Part shown: piece after piece, positions 47,662 through 56,801 of the stretch
How the letters are laid out: every line of letters begins with the position of its first letter
Numbering within the stretch: position 1 is the stretch's first letter
DNA from: an uncultured Clostridia bacterium
Lineage (GTDB): Bacteria > Bacillota > Clostridia > TANB77 > CAG-508
Assembly (NCBI GenBank): GCA_944390285.1
Contig: CALXPN010000001.1
Coordinates: 318,150 to 382,149, forward strand
Direction of reading: 5' to 3'
Length of the DNA: 64,000 bases
Position numbers and translations under genes: made by a program
Notes under the pieces: generated by a model
Seen by the model: the letters and a program-made list of their open reading frames with translations, nothing else
What the model was told of the DNA's origin: nothing
Databases searched by the model: none

Positions 47662-50600
47662 TTATATTGTTGTAATATCAATTGGTGTTAAATCTGCATT
47701 ATGTAATTCATCTTCTATAGCCTGATATAAAGCATTTACAGTATCTAGTGATGTAAAACATGGAATTTTGCATTCTACAGCCATTCTTCTTATTTTAAAT
47801 CCATCTCTATTGGCTTGCTTTCCTTTTGTAGGAGTGTTTATAACAAAATTAATTTTTCCTGTTTCAATTAAATCAATTATACTATTTTTACCTTCCCATA
47901 ATTTTTCAATTACAGTTGATGCAACACCATTTTCTTTTAAAAACTTTGCAGTACCATATGTTGCATAAATTTTAAATCCTTGTTTTTGGAATTTTTTAGC
48001 TATTGGTAACATTTCAGGTTTATCTTTATCTCTTACTGTAATTAATATTGCTCCAGAAGTAGATACATTAGCACCACTCGCTATAAAAGCTTTTAAAACT
48101 GCATTCTCAAACTTCTTAGCTACACCTAATACTTCACCTGTTGATTTCATTTCAGGACCTAAACTAGTATCTGCATTTTTTATTTTTTCGAAAGAAAATA
48201 CTGGCATTTTTACACATACATATTTGCTCTTTTTATATAATCCTGTTCCATATCCTAAATCTTTCAATTTTTTACCTAAAATAACATTTGTAGCAATATC
48301 TATCATAGGTAAATTTGTAACTTTACTAATATATGGAACTGTTCTACTTGAACGTGGATTAACTTCTATAATATAAACTTTTCCTTCACTTATAATAAAT
48401 TGAATATTTAAAATTCCTATAACATTAAGTTCTTTAGCAATTTTAGTTGTATATTCTATAATTTTTTCTTCATGTTCTTTTGAAACATTTTGTGTTGGAT
48501 ATACAGAAATACTATCTCCAGAATGAACTCCCGCTCTTTCTAAATGTTCCATTATACCAGGTATTAGAACATCGTCTCCATCACAAATTGCATCAACTTC
48601 TACTTCTCTTCCTAAAATATATTTATCAACTAAAATAGGATGTTCTTGCTCTATTGTATTTATTTCATTTACATATTCTTCTATTTCTTTATCATCATAA
48701 GCTATAGCCATACCTTGACCACCAAGTACATAAGATGGTCTTACCAAAACTGGATAACCTAATCTATTAGCTACTTTTTTAGCTTCTTCAACTGTATAAA
48801 TTGTACTTCCTTTTGGTCTTAAAATTCCACAATTATTTAAAGCTTCATCAAACTCTTTTCTATCTTCTGCTCTATCCATATCAACTTCTTGAGTTCCTAA
48901 TATTTTAACTCCCATATCTGATAAAGCTTTTGTTAGTTTTATAGCTGTTTGCCCTCCAAATTGAACAATTACACCATATGGTTTTTCTACATCAACTATA
49001 TTTTCTACATCTTCTGGTGTTAAAGGTTCAAAATATAATTTATCTGCAATATCAAAATCTGTACTTACTGTTTCTGGATTATTATTAACAATTATTGTTT
49101 CATATCCTTGTTTTCTTAATGCCCAAACACCATGCACACTACAATAATCGAATTCTATACCTTGTCCTATTCTTATAGGTCCTGAACCTAATACCATAAC
49201 TTTCTTCTTGGTAGATGGTTTTTCTTCATTTTCATCATCGTAACTTGAATAATAATATGGTGTTTTAGCTTCAAATTCAGCACTACAAGTATCAACCATT
49301 TTAAAATTTGCAATTATTCCATTTTTCTTTCTTAATGTTTTTATTTCTTTTTCTGTTTTTCCAGAAAGTTTTGCTATAACTTTATCTGTAAATCCAAATT
49401 TCTTTGCTTTTTCTAACATCTTAGAATTCATTTTATTTAAAATTAGTTCATTTTCCATTCTAACTAATTTATAAATTATACCTATGAAAAATCTATCTAT
49501 TTTTGTAATGTCATGAATTCTCTCTACTGAAATCTCTTTTCTAATTGCTTCTGCAATTACAAAAACTCTTTCATTATCAACTTCTTTTAACATTTCTTCT
49601 ATTTCTTCTTTTTCTAAGTCTTTTAATTTATCTAATCTCAAATAATCAACATTTTCTTCTAAAGAACGAATGGCTTTCATTAATCCTGCTTCTAAGCTTG
49701 GGGCTATTGCCATAACTTCTCCTGTAGCTTTCATCTGAGTACCAAGTGTTCTAGTAGCTGTAAGAAATTTCTTAAATGGCCATTTTGGAATTTTAACAAC
49801 TACATAATCCAATACTGGTTCAAAACATGCATAAGTTTTTCCAGTTACTTCATTTTTTATTTCATCTAATGTATAACCAACTGCAATTTTTGTTGCAACT
49901 TTTGCGATTGGATAACCAGTTGCTTTTGAAGCTAATGCTGAAGAACGACTAACTCTTGGATTTACTTCTATAACAGCATATTCAAAACTATTAGGATTTA
50001 AAGCAAATTGAACATTACATCCACCTTCTATTTTCAATGCAGATATAATTTTTATAGCAGAAGTTCTAAGCATTTGATATTCTTTATCTGATAAAGTTTG
50101 AGATGGTGCAACAACTATACTATCTCCTGTATGTACACCAACTGGATCAATATTTTCCATATTACATATTGTGATACAATTTCCCTTTTTATCTCTCATT
50201 ACCTCATATTCAATTTCTTTCCAACCAGCAATACATTTTTCTACTAAAATTTCGTTTACTCTAGACATTCTTATACCAGAACCTGCTATTTCTTCAAGTT
50301 CTTCCATTGTATAAGCTATACCTCCACCTGTTCCACCTAAAGTATATGCAGGTCTTATAATAACTGGCAATCCTATTTTTTCAGTAAACTCAACAGCATC
50401 TTCTACTGTATGTACTACTTTACTAGCTATACAAGGCTCATTTATTGACTCCATCATATCTTTAAAGCATTGTCTATCCTCTGCATTTCGTATACCATCT
50501 ACACCTGTTCCTAAAAGTCTTACTTTTTTCTCCTTCAAAAATCCAGACTCTGCAAGTTCCATTGCTAAATTTAGTCCAGTTTGTCCACCTAAATTAGGTA

Positions 50601-50859
50601 ATATACTATCTGGTTTTTCTATTTCTATAATTTTTTTAACTGTATCTACAGTAAGTGGTTCTATATAAATTTTATCTGCCATGTGTTTATCTGTCATTAT
50701 AGTTGCTGGATTAGAATTTATTAAAACTACTTCTATTCCTTCTTTTTTTAGTTCTCTACAAGCTTGTGTTCCTGCATAATCAAATTCCGCTGCTTGACCA
50801 ATTATAATTGGTCCTGATCCTATAACTAATACTTTTTTTATACTTTTATTTCTTGGCAT
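47662..50859 (-). CDS. carB: carbamoyl-phosphate synthase large subunit
   Basis: Makes carbamoyl phosphate for pyrimidine and arginine synthesis. It has 1065 aa, full length. Two homologous ATP-grasp halves are visible, both starting with KKVLVIGSGPI/KKVMVLGSGPI and each with the EFDYAGTQ/EFDYCSVH motif. A C-terminal MGS-like allosteric domain (about 935-1065, FKIYATYGTAKFL) binds effectors such as UMP in other bacteria. The start overlaps the carA stop by 14 bases. Confidence 0.98.
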   Translation of the reverse strand: MPRNKSIKKVLVIGSGPIIIGQAAEFDYAGTQACRELKKEGIEVVLINSNPATIMTDKHMADKIYIEPLTVDTVKKIIEIEKPDSILPNLGGQTGLNLAMELAESGFLKEKKVRLLGTGVDGIRNAEDRQCFKDMMESINEPCIASKVVHTVEDAVEFTEKIGLPVIIRPAYTLGGTGGGIAYTMEELEEIAGSGIRMSRVNEILVEKCIAGWKEIEYEVMRDKKGNCITICNMENIDPVGVHTGDSIVVAPSQTLSDKEYQMLRTSAIKIISALKIEGGCNVQFALNPNSFEYAVIEVNPRVSRSSALASKATGYPIAKVATKIAVGYTLDEIKNEVTGKTYACFEPVLDYVVVKIPKWPFKKFLTATRTLGTQMKATGEVMAIAPSLEAGLMKAIRSLEENVDYLRLDKLKDLEKEEIEEMLKEVDNERVFVIAEAIRKEISVERIHDITKIDRFFIGIIYKLVRMENELILNKMNSKMLEKAKKFGFTDKVIAKLSGKTEKEIKTLRKKNGIIANFKMVDTCSAEFEAKTPYYYSSYDDENEEKPSTKKKVMVLGSGPIRIGQGIEFDYCSVHGVWALRKQGYETIIVNNNPETVSTDFDIADKLYFEPLTPEDVENIVDVEKPYGVIVQFGGQTAIKLTKALSDMGVKILGTQEVDMDRAEDRKEFDEALNNCGILRPKGSTIYTVEEAKKVANRLGYPVLVRPSYVLGGQGMAIAYDDKEIEEYVNEINTIEQEHPILVDKYILGREVEVDAICDGDDVLIPGIMEHLERAGVHSGDSISVYPTQNVSKEHEEKIIEYTTKIAKELNVIGILNIQFIISEGKVYIIEVNPRSSRTVPYISKVTNLPMIDIATNVILGKKLKDLGYGTGLYKKSKYVCVKMPVFSFEKIKNADTSLGPEMKSTGEVLGVAKKFENAVLKAFIASGANVSTSGAILITVRDKDKPEMLPIAKKFQKQGFKIYATYGTAKFLKENGVASTVIEKLWEGKNSIIDLIETGKINFVINTPTKGKQANRDGFKIRRMAVECKIPCFTSLDTVNALYQAIEDELHNADLTPIDITTI

Positions 50860-51931
50860 TTTTCTTCTCCTTTATTAAATCTATAAATTCATCAAAAATA
50901 TATGCTGTATCCTCTGGTCCTGGACATGCTTCAGGATGAAATTGAACTGTAAATATATCTTTATTTTTATATCTTAATCCCTCAACAGTTCCATCATTTA
51001 AATTTATATGAGAAACTTCTGCAATTTTTTTATCTATACTATTTTCAACTATATAATATCCATGATTTTGTGAAGTAATATGTACTCTATCTTCTTTCAA
51101 ATCTTTCACTGGATGATTTGGTCCTCTATGACCATATTTTAATTTTGCTGTTTTTGCTCCATTTGCAAGTCCCATTAATTGATGACCTAAACAAATTCCT
51201 AGTATTGGTATATCTGTATTATATAATTTTTTTACATTTGCTATTTGAAATTCACAATTTTTTGGATCTCCTGGTCCATTTGAAAGCATAATTCCATCTG
51301 GTTTTATCGCAATCACTTTTTCAGCAGTTGTATCTGCTGGAAAAACTGTTACTTCTGCACCTCTTTTTAATAAAGAATTTACTATATTATGTTTAAATCC
51401 ATAATCCATTAAAGCTATTCTTATGCTTTTTCCTTTTCCATATACTTTTACTTCTTTTGAAGTAACTTTTTCAACTACATTTCCTACTTCATAATTTTTT
51501 ATTTTCTCCATAATATCATCGATATTACTTATATTTGAAGTAACATATCCCTTCATCGTTCCTGCATCTCTTAATATTTTAGTTAGTTTTCTAGTATTAA
51601 TATTGGTAAGTCCTGGAACTTTGTAATCTCTTAAAAACTTATCTAAATTAAATTTTGTTCTAAAATTACTTTCAAATTCAGCAAGTTCATGAATAAAAAC
51701 AGCTTTTGCCCATATATCATCTGATTCGTAATCTTCTGGTATAACTCCATAATTTCCAATTAATGGATATGTCATTACAATTCCTTGTCCCGCATATGAA
51801 GGATCTGTAAAGGTTTCTATGTATCCTACCATTCCAGTATTAAATACAACTTCACATGCAGTATCTATGTTGTATCCAATTCTTTCTCCCTCAAAAATTT
51901 CTCCATTTTCTAGTACTAAATATCCTACCAT
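50846..51931 (-). CDS. carA: carbamoyl-phosphate synthase small (glutaminase) subunit
   Basis: A 361-aa glutamine amidotransferase subunit. The nucleophile Cys lies in GICLGHQLMGLANG and the His-Glu pair in VQFHPEACPGP. The N-terminal CPSase_sm domain includes TGMVGYIETFTDPSYAGQ. AAAGGATG precedes ATG 51931. It is the first gene of the carAB operon, preceded by a leader ORF and attenuator-like terminator. Confidence 0.97.
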   Translation of the reverse strand: MVGYLVLENGEIFEGERIGYNIDTACEVVFNTGMVGYIETFTDPSYAGQGIVMTYPLIGNYGVIPEDYESDDIWAKAVFIHELAEFESNFRTKFNLDKFLRDYKVPGLTNINTRKLTKILRDAGTMKGYVTSNISNIDDIMEKIKNYEVGNVVEKVTSKEVKVYGKGKSIRIALMDYGFKHNIVNSLLKRGAEVTVFPADTTAEKVIAIKPDGIMLSNGPGDPKNCEFQIANVKKLYNTDIPILGICLGHQLMGLANGAKTAKLKYGHRGPNHPVKDLKEDRVHITSQNHGYYIVENSIDKKIAEVSHINLNDGTVEGLRYKNKDIFTVQFHPEACPGPEDTAYIFDEFIDLIKEKKNAKK

Positions 51932-51975
51932 TTTTTCATCCTTTCTTTAAAAATAAAATATTTATTCCCAAAAAA

Positions 51976-51998
51976 AAACACTAAATATATTAGTGTTT
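51976..51998 (-). terminator. attenuator-type terminator upstream of carA
   Basis: A 9-bp stem (51976-51984 with 51990-51998) followed by eight T on the minus strand, about 45 bases before carA. The leader ORF stop codon lies inside its 5' arm. Confidence 0.8.
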
Positions 51999-52107
51999 AA
52001 ATTGAATAATAATTAAAATAAAAAATAGAAAATGTAAATAAAACTATCTTAAAATAGATAGAATTTAATATGTTTTTTAATTCTGCTAGTTTTTTTAATT
52101 TTTTCAT
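51997..52107 (-). CDS. 36-residue U-rich leader ORF of carAB
   Basis: ATG 52107-52105 follows AAGGA with about 8-base spacing. The ORF ends at TAA 51999-51997, inside the 5' arm of the terminator. The second half of its mRNA is extremely U-rich (Phe, Tyr, Ile, Leu codons, e.g. FTFSIFYFNYYSI). This is the layout of pyrBI-type attenuation in enterobacteria, where UTP shortage slows RNA polymerase in a U tract so that the ribosome reaches and opens the terminator. It is not conserved sequence, only similar design. A membrane micro-peptide is the alternative. Confidence 0.6.
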   Translation of the reverse strand: MKKLKKLAELKNILNSIYFKIVLFTFSIFYFNYYSI

Positions 52108-52142
52108 TTCAAACATCCTTACATTTATTTACATTACTTGAA

Positions 52143-52171
52143 ATTTTACTATATATTTCTAAAAAAATCAA
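52143..52171 (-). promoter_or_regulatory. promoter of the carAB leader
   Basis: On the minus strand TTGATT (52166-52171), 17-base spacer and TAAAAT (52143-52148). Confidence 0.8.
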
Positions 52172-52209
52172 GTATTTTTGTATAAATTGCCTAAAAATAT
52201 CCACACTAT

Positions 52210-52358
52210 TTTCGCCACTTTTATATACACTTTTTCTATTAGTTATATTATAATATTTGCATAGGTTATTTAATTGAACGTATAGTGTAACTAATAAAAT
52301 GATTTAAACAATCCCCTATAACTGTGAGTATATGTATTAAAAATACACTATACTCACA
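52210..52358 (+). promoter_or_regulatory. promoter region and long hairpin before the 229-aa gene
   Basis: Contains TTTCGCCACT (52210-52219), a TATAAT -10 candidate near 52249, and a strong hairpin at 52323-52358. TGTGAGTATA pairs with TATACTCACA around TGTATT/ATACA, without a T run. The hairpin lies in the presumed 5' leader. Confidence 0.5.
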
Positions 52359-52391
52359 AGTTTAATTATAAATAAAGGAGAAAAGGTCGTT

Positions 52392-53081
52392 ATGAAAAAA
52401 AATACTAAATTAATTCTTATTATTTTAATCATTCTTATTTTAATTGCTTTAGCAATTTTACTAGTAAAATTTTTAAGCAAACCTGAATACACTTTAAAAG
52501 ATATTACATCATTAATAAAAACACCACAATTTACTGATAATATGTATGTAAAAATTGAATCTATATCTACTAATCATCCAAATAATTCGAATAGTGGAGT
52601 TATTCTAGAAGAATTTTATATATTAGGAAATAAACAATATCTAACCACAAAATCTAATGATAATTTAACACAAGCAGAGTTAATTGATTATGATTCAAAA
52701 GCAGAAATTCAAATTGATTATACTTATAAAAAAATTAATTATTTTAATGTATTGAAAAGTGATAATCCAATTATGCAACATATAACTTCTAGTATAACTT
52801 CTTATATTGGAATATTGAATACTGCAAAAAATTATAAATATCTTGGAAAGGAAACTTTAAATAATATAGAATATATAAAATTTTCTATTAATAATGAATT
52901 AACTTATTATATAAATTCCCAAACTAATTATATTGATAAAATTGAAGCTTATGAAGGAGAAAATTTAGTTTGGACTTTGAATTATACATATTCTTATAAT
53001 ACTGTTACAGAAGATAATATTTTAAAATTTGATATTAATAATTATCCAGATTATGAATATATAGATTCAACAATTTTCTAG
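52392..53081 (+). CDS. membrane-anchored, possibly LolA-like protein
   Basis: A 229-aa protein with an N-terminal transmembrane helix (6-28) and an extracellular beta-rich domain. Segments EEFYILGNKQYLTTKSN, NIEYIKFSINNELTYYINSQTNYIDKIEAYE and LNYTYSYNTVTEDNILKFDI have the strand order typical of LolA/lipoprotein-sorting-like folds. No exact family was recognised. GGAGAAAAGG precedes ATG 52392. It stands alone between promoter and terminator, divergent from carAB. Confidence 0.65.
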   Translation: MKKNTKLILIILIILILIALAILLVKFLSKPEYTLKDITSLIKTPQFTDNMYVKIESISTNHPNNSNSGVILEEFYILGNKQYLTTKSNDNLTQAELIDYDSKAEIQIDYTYKKINYFNVLKSDNPIMQHITSSITSYIGILNTAKNYKYLGKETLNNIEYIKFSINNELTYYINSQTNYIDKIEAYEGENLVWTLNYTYSYNTVTEDNILKFDINNYPDYEYIDSTIF

Positions 53082-53088
53082 GATAGAT

Positions 53089-53118
53089 AAAAACCACAGA
53101 AATTAATCTGTGGTTTTT
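53089..53118. terminator. bidirectional terminator between the 229-aa gene and tsf
   Basis: A perfect 12-bp stem (53089-53100 with 53107-53118) with A/T tracts. Confidence 0.85.
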
Positions 53119-53130
53119 ATAATTAAAATT

Positions 53131-54006
53131 TTATTTTAATTGTTTCATTACTTCTTCTGCAAAGTTCTCTTCTTTTTTCTCTATTCCTTCACCTTTTTCA
53201 AATCTTGCAAATCTAACTATTTCAGCTGATTTACCTTTTATTAAATCTCCAACTTTTATACTTGGATCTTTAACAAATTCTTGATCTAATAAACAAATTT
53301 CTGAATAGAATTTTCCAATTCTTCCTTGAACCATTTTTTCAGCTATTTCTGCAGGTTTTCCTTCATTCATAGCTTGAGCTTTTAAAATTTCCATTTCTTT
53401 TTCTGTTCTTTCAGCAGGAACAGATTCTCTATTTAAATATTCAGGTCTTGCTGCAGCAATTTGCATACATACATCTTTTGCAAGTTCTGAATCACCTTTT
53501 GCAAAATCTACTAATACTGCTATTTTTCCACCACCATGAATATAGCTTTCAACTAGTCCTTCAGATTCAAATCTTTCAAATCTTCTAATTGTCATATTTT
53601 CACCGATTGTAGCTATTTTATCTGTTAATACTTCTTTAACAGTTCTATCTTCATTTTTATATTTATCTTCTAATAGTTTTTCAACATTTTCTGGGTTATT
53701 TTTAGCAACGATTTCAGCAATATCATTTACAAAAGTAATAAATTCTGCATTTTTTGCAACAAAGTCTGTTTCAGCATTTACTTCTACTATTGCTCCAACT
53801 TTTTTATCTTCTGAAACATATGCTGCAACTAATCCTTCTGCTGCAATTCTTCCTGATTTTTTAGCTGCTTTTGCTATTCCTCTTTCTCTTAATAATTCTG
53901 CTGCTTTTTCCATATCTCCATTTGTTTCTGTTAAAACTTTTTTGCAATCCATCATTCCTGCTCCAGTTCTTTCTCTCAAGTTCTTAACTAATTCTGCAGT
54001 TATCAT
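53131..54006 (-). CDS. tsf: elongation factor Ts
   Basis: A 291-aa guanine-nucleotide exchange factor for EF-Tu. It begins MITAELVKNLRERTGAGMMDCKKVL and contains the VAYVSEDKKVGAIVEVNAETDF region and the C-terminal GEGIEKKEENFAEEV. AGGAGG precedes ATG 54006. It follows rpsB in the usual operon, separated by 75 bases that hold a small AGGGCG/CGCCCT hairpin (54033-54065). Confidence 0.97.
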   Translation of the reverse strand: MITAELVKNLRERTGAGMMDCKKVLTETNGDMEKAAELLRERGIAKAAKKSGRIAAEGLVAAYVSEDKKVGAIVEVNAETDFVAKNAEFITFVNDIAEIVAKNNPENVEKLLEDKYKNEDRTVKEVLTDKIATIGENMTIRRFERFESEGLVESYIHGGGKIAVLVDFAKGDSELAKDVCMQIAAARPEYLNRESVPAERTEKEMEILKAQAMNEGKPAEIAEKMVQGRIGKFYSEICLLDQEFVKDPSIKVGDLIKGKSAEIVRFARFEKGEGIEKKEENFAEEVMKQLK

Positions 54007-54081
54007 TTTATTACCTCCTATTTTATTTAAAATTAGGGCGTGTTTACTTACGTAATATCGCCCTTTTGTTTTATATTCTAT

Positions 54082-54840
54082 TTATTCTTCTACAACTTCT
54101 TCTATATCTTTTGGTTCTTCTTCATTTTCAACCATCTCTTCTGCAACTTCTGCATCTTCACCTTGTCTACCTTCTATAACGGCATTTGCCATAACATCTG
54201 CTATTAATTTAACAGCTCTTATAGCATCATCATTTCCAGGTATAGCATAATCTACTTCTTCTGGGTTACAGTTTGTATCTACTAAACCTACAACTGGTAT
54301 TCCTAATTTTTTAGCTTCTAATACAGCTATTCTTTCTTTTTTAGGATCTACTACAAACATAACTCCTGGCATTTCTTTCATTTCTTTAATTCCACCAAGA
54401 TTTTTTTCTAATTTTTCCATTTCATTTTTTAAACCAATAACTTCTTTTTTAGGTAATACATCAAATGTACCATCTTCAGCCATTGTTTCTAAATCTTTTA
54501 ATCTTTGAATTCTTCCTTGGATTGTTTTAAAGTTTGTAAGCATACCACCTAACCATCTTTGGTCTACATAGTACATATTACATTTTTGAGCAGCTTCTTT
54601 TATACATTCTTGTGCTTGTTTTTTTGTTCCAACAAAAAGAACTGTTTTTCCTTCCTCTGCTTGCTCTTTAACGAATTTGTAAGCTTCGTCTAATTTTTTT
54701 GATGTTTTTTGTAAATCAATTATATGGATTCCATTTCTAGCTTGAAAAATATATTCAGCCATTTTAGGATCCCATCTTCTTGTTTGATGTCCGAAATGAA
54801 CACCTGCTTCAAGTAATTGTTTCATTGCAACTACTGCCAT
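54082..54840 (-). CDS. rpsB: 30S ribosomal protein S2
   Basis: A 252-aa protein of the small ribosomal subunit. Signatures are [19 protein letters not shown] and the second motif [19 protein letters not shown]. The C-terminal end is acidic ([19 protein letters not shown]). AGGAGG precedes ATG 54840. The promoter TTGATT/17/TATAAT is visible on the minus strand near 54950-54980, giving a leader of roughly 100 bases with a second GGAGG and no obvious structure. Confidence 0.97.
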   Translation of the reverse strand: MAVVAMKQLLEAGVHFGHQTRRWDPKMAEYIFQARNGIHIIDLQKTSKKLDEAYKFVKEQAEEGKTVLFVGTKKQAQECIKEAAQKCNMYYVDQRWLGGMLTNFKTIQGRIQRLKDLETMAEDGTFDVLPKKEVIGLKNEMEKLEKNLGGIKEMKEMPGVMFVVDPKKERIAVLEAKKLGIPVVGLVDTNCNPEEVDYAIPGNDDAIRAVKLIADVMANAVIEGRQGEDAEVAEEMVENEEEPKDIEEVVEE

Positions 54841-54995
54841 TTTTTCTTCCTCCTTATTTTGTTTTTTCCTCCATAAGTTTCAACATTTTAAACAACTTTT
54901 AAAAGCACAATTTAAAACTCTACTTATGTGTGTTATTTTATAACGGAAATATTATAACAGCTTTATTTCAAAAAATCAATAGTTTTCAAGATTTT

Positions 54996-55889
54996 TTATC
55001 CACAAATTTCATAAATTTCTAATTGTTGTTTAAACATATTATCATTTTTAGTAGTATATAATTCTAAACTAGTATCTTTTCTTAAAATATCTCTTATTTT
55101 CCACAATCCCAGTCCTGTATTTCCTTTTTCTGCTTTTGTAGTATAATTTTTTTCAAAAATTTTATTTATATCCACATTTTTATCTTTATATGTATTTTCT
55201 ATAATTATTAAATCTCTATTTCTATTTTCTTCTTTTAAAAATCTAACATTTATTATTTTTTCATTACATTCATTTGTTGCTTCTATAGCATTATCTAATA
55301 GTATTCCTAATATTCTGGAAATTTCATAAGATTTTTCTTCTAAATTATTTAAAGCCATTAAAATATCTATATTCATAGTAATATTACTACTATTTGCTTT
55401 TTCATATTTATCTTTTAAAATTGAATATATTGCTGGATTTTCTGTTACTTGATAATTTAAAGAATCTAAAATATTTATATGATGACATTCTTTTGATAGA
55501 CATTCAAAATATTTTTGAAGAGCATTTATATCTTTTACATCTATATAACCATTAATTGCTTGCATAATATTATAAAAATCGTGTTTGAAACATCTGACAT
55601 TATCTGTCACTTCTAATAAGTTCTTATTTTTTTCTTCTAATTTCTTTATATTTATTGCATCTTTTATTTCTCTTCTTTTATTTAATATACAATAAATATT
55701 CATAAAAAGTATTACTAAACAAATTATAACACCATATGTAATAAACTTATATTTTCCTTCACTCTGTTCTAATCCATCTAGCATACAAACTATTGCGATA
55801 GTTATTCCAACTACTGAAACAATTACATTGAGTATATCAACATAATTTATTAATTTTGTTTTTTCTAAATTTTTCCTCATTCTTATCAT
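54996..55889 (-). CDS. GHKL-type sensor histidine kinase (AgrC-like catalytic half)
   Basis: A 297-aa protein. The start is set at ATG 55889 after GGAG with 7-base spacing; a longer frame to 56015 has no RBS. It has only two transmembrane segments, not the six of AgrC. A dimerisation helix with the phosphoacceptor motif RCFKHDFYNIMQAI follows, then an ATPase domain with LLDNAIEATNE and NTGLGLWKIRD. No LytTR response regulator is adjacent. Two 10-bp direct repeats lie upstream of the gene (55957-55976), a possible regulator site. Confidence 0.85.
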   Translation of the reverse strand: MIRMRKNLEKTKLINYVDILNVIVSVVGITIAIVCMLDGLEQSEGKYKFITYGVIICLVILFMNIYCILNKRREIKDAINIKKLEEKNKNLLEVTDNVRCFKHDFYNIMQAINGYIDVKDINALQKYFECLSKECHHINILDSLNYQVTENPAIYSILKDKYEKANSSNITMNIDILMALNNLEEKSYEISRILGILLDNAIEATNECNEKIINVRFLKEENRNRDLIIIENTYKDKNVDINKIFEKNYTTKAEKGNTGLGLWKIRDILRKDTSLELYTTKNDNMFKQQLEIYEICG

Positions 55890-55956
55890 TTGTATTCTCC
55901 AATCTTTTTTAAAATAACGTAAATAGAATATCATATATAAACACATTTGTGTTAAA

Positions 55957-55976
55957 AAGTGATGAAAAGTGGTGAA
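55957..55976. repeat. tandem 10-bp elements before the GHKL kinase gene
   Basis: AAGTGATGAA followed directly by AAGTGGTGAA. On the minus strand this reads TTCACCACTT TTCATCACTT, related to the TTTCRCYAYT units at 56056-56085. Confidence 0.55.
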
Positions 55977-56055
55977 ATTTTTTTGAAAAAACTTTTGAAT
56001 TATTTGAAAAATCAAGCAAATTTCAATTTTTACTTTTTTGAAAATAAGAACCTTT

Positions 56056-56129
56056 TTTCACTAACTTTCGCTTTTTTTCGCTATTTTTATATTATAATTT
56101 CTATACTTTCCTTTGGGAAAGTATAGAAA
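56056..56129 (+). promoter_or_regulatory. three 10-bp repeats, -10 box and 5' hairpin before the 158-aa exported protein
   Basis: TTTCACTAAC, TTTCGCTTTT and TTTCGCTATT run head-to-tail at 56056-56085, one per helical turn, just upstream of TATAAT (56093-56098). A perfect 14-bp hairpin (56098-56111 with 56116-56129) begins about where the transcript should start. Confidence 0.6.
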
Positions 56130-56180
56130 AATGACATTTTTTTACATGGTCTACACTATACTAAAAAAAAATGTCATGTT

Positions 56181-56743
56181 CGGTACAGAAATTAAAAGAA
56201 AAGGTAACTTGCAAACTATGTTTTTTTTCATTTTAAGGAGGAAACAAAATGAAAAAATTTTTAGCACTTGTTTTAGTAACTGTATTGACACTCTCTCTTT
56301 CAGCAAATGTATTTGCAGCTGAAAATGGAGAAAATATTCAGCCGGAGAATGCCAAAACACACACTATTGAGATGACAATTGAACCTGGTGAAGAATATGG
56401 AATTATGCCATGTATGTGGGATACAAAAAACGAAACCGTTTCAAGTACATTTACTACTGATTATTTTACCGTAGACTCTCCATTTTTTGCATACGAATCC
56501 TATGCTACAAACACAAGTGGAGGAAGTGCTTCTGGCACTTATAAGGTTGAATTTTTAGGAAGTATTGGTAATGTGATATCATCAATAGAAGTACCTATAA
56601 ACGGTGTCACTTACAAAGATGACTGGATTCCTGTGCATATCAATAATAGTTATAGATTTAAATTATATAATTATTCAAATACCACCATAAAAATACATCT
56701 TACATATTATTCTTTTTATTCATAATACTTAAATTCTGTACCG
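56181..56743. repeat. 10-bp inverted repeats flanking the 56249 gene
   Basis: CGGTACAGAA (56181-56190) and TTCTGTACCG (56734-56743) are perfect inverted copies bracketing the gene. They could be element ends or RNA-level pairing. Confidence 0.55.
56249..56725 (+). CDS. small exported protein of unknown function
   Basis: A 158-aa secreted protein with a clear signal peptide (1-23, cleavage at FA/AEN). The mature region has GGSASGTYKVEFLGSIGNVI and IHLTYYSFYS, suggesting a beta sandwich. AAGGAGG precedes ATG 56249. The GC content is above that of its neighbours over much of the gene. General form resembles the exported product at 33059. It has elaborate upstream DNA (10-bp repeats, two hairpins), flanking inverted repeats and a strong terminator. 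No family was recognised. Confidence 0.75.
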   Translation: MKKFLALVLVTVLTLSLSANVFAAENGENIQPENAKTHTIEMTIEPGEEYGIMPCMWDTKNETVSSTFTTDYFTVDSPFFAYESYATNTSGGSASGTYKVEFLGSIGNVISSIEVPINGVTYKDDWIPVHINNSYRFKLYNYSNTTIKIHLTYYSFYS

Positions 56744-56750
56744 ATATAAA

Positions 56751-56800
56751 ATATAACGAAAAGATTAGAAATTTTCAAATTTCTAATCTTTTCGTTATAT
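56751..56800. terminator. strong bidirectional terminator
   Basis: A perfect stem of about 21 bp (56751-56771 with 56780-56800). The 56249 gene and the anti-sigma gene converge on it. Confidence 0.9.
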
Positions 56801-56801
56801 T

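Noticed and set aside
56113..56322. 69-aa ORF overlapping the start of the exported-protein gene
   Set aside because: No RBS, and it runs through the hairpin leader and the true gene in another frame. The frame at 56249 has SD and signal peptide.
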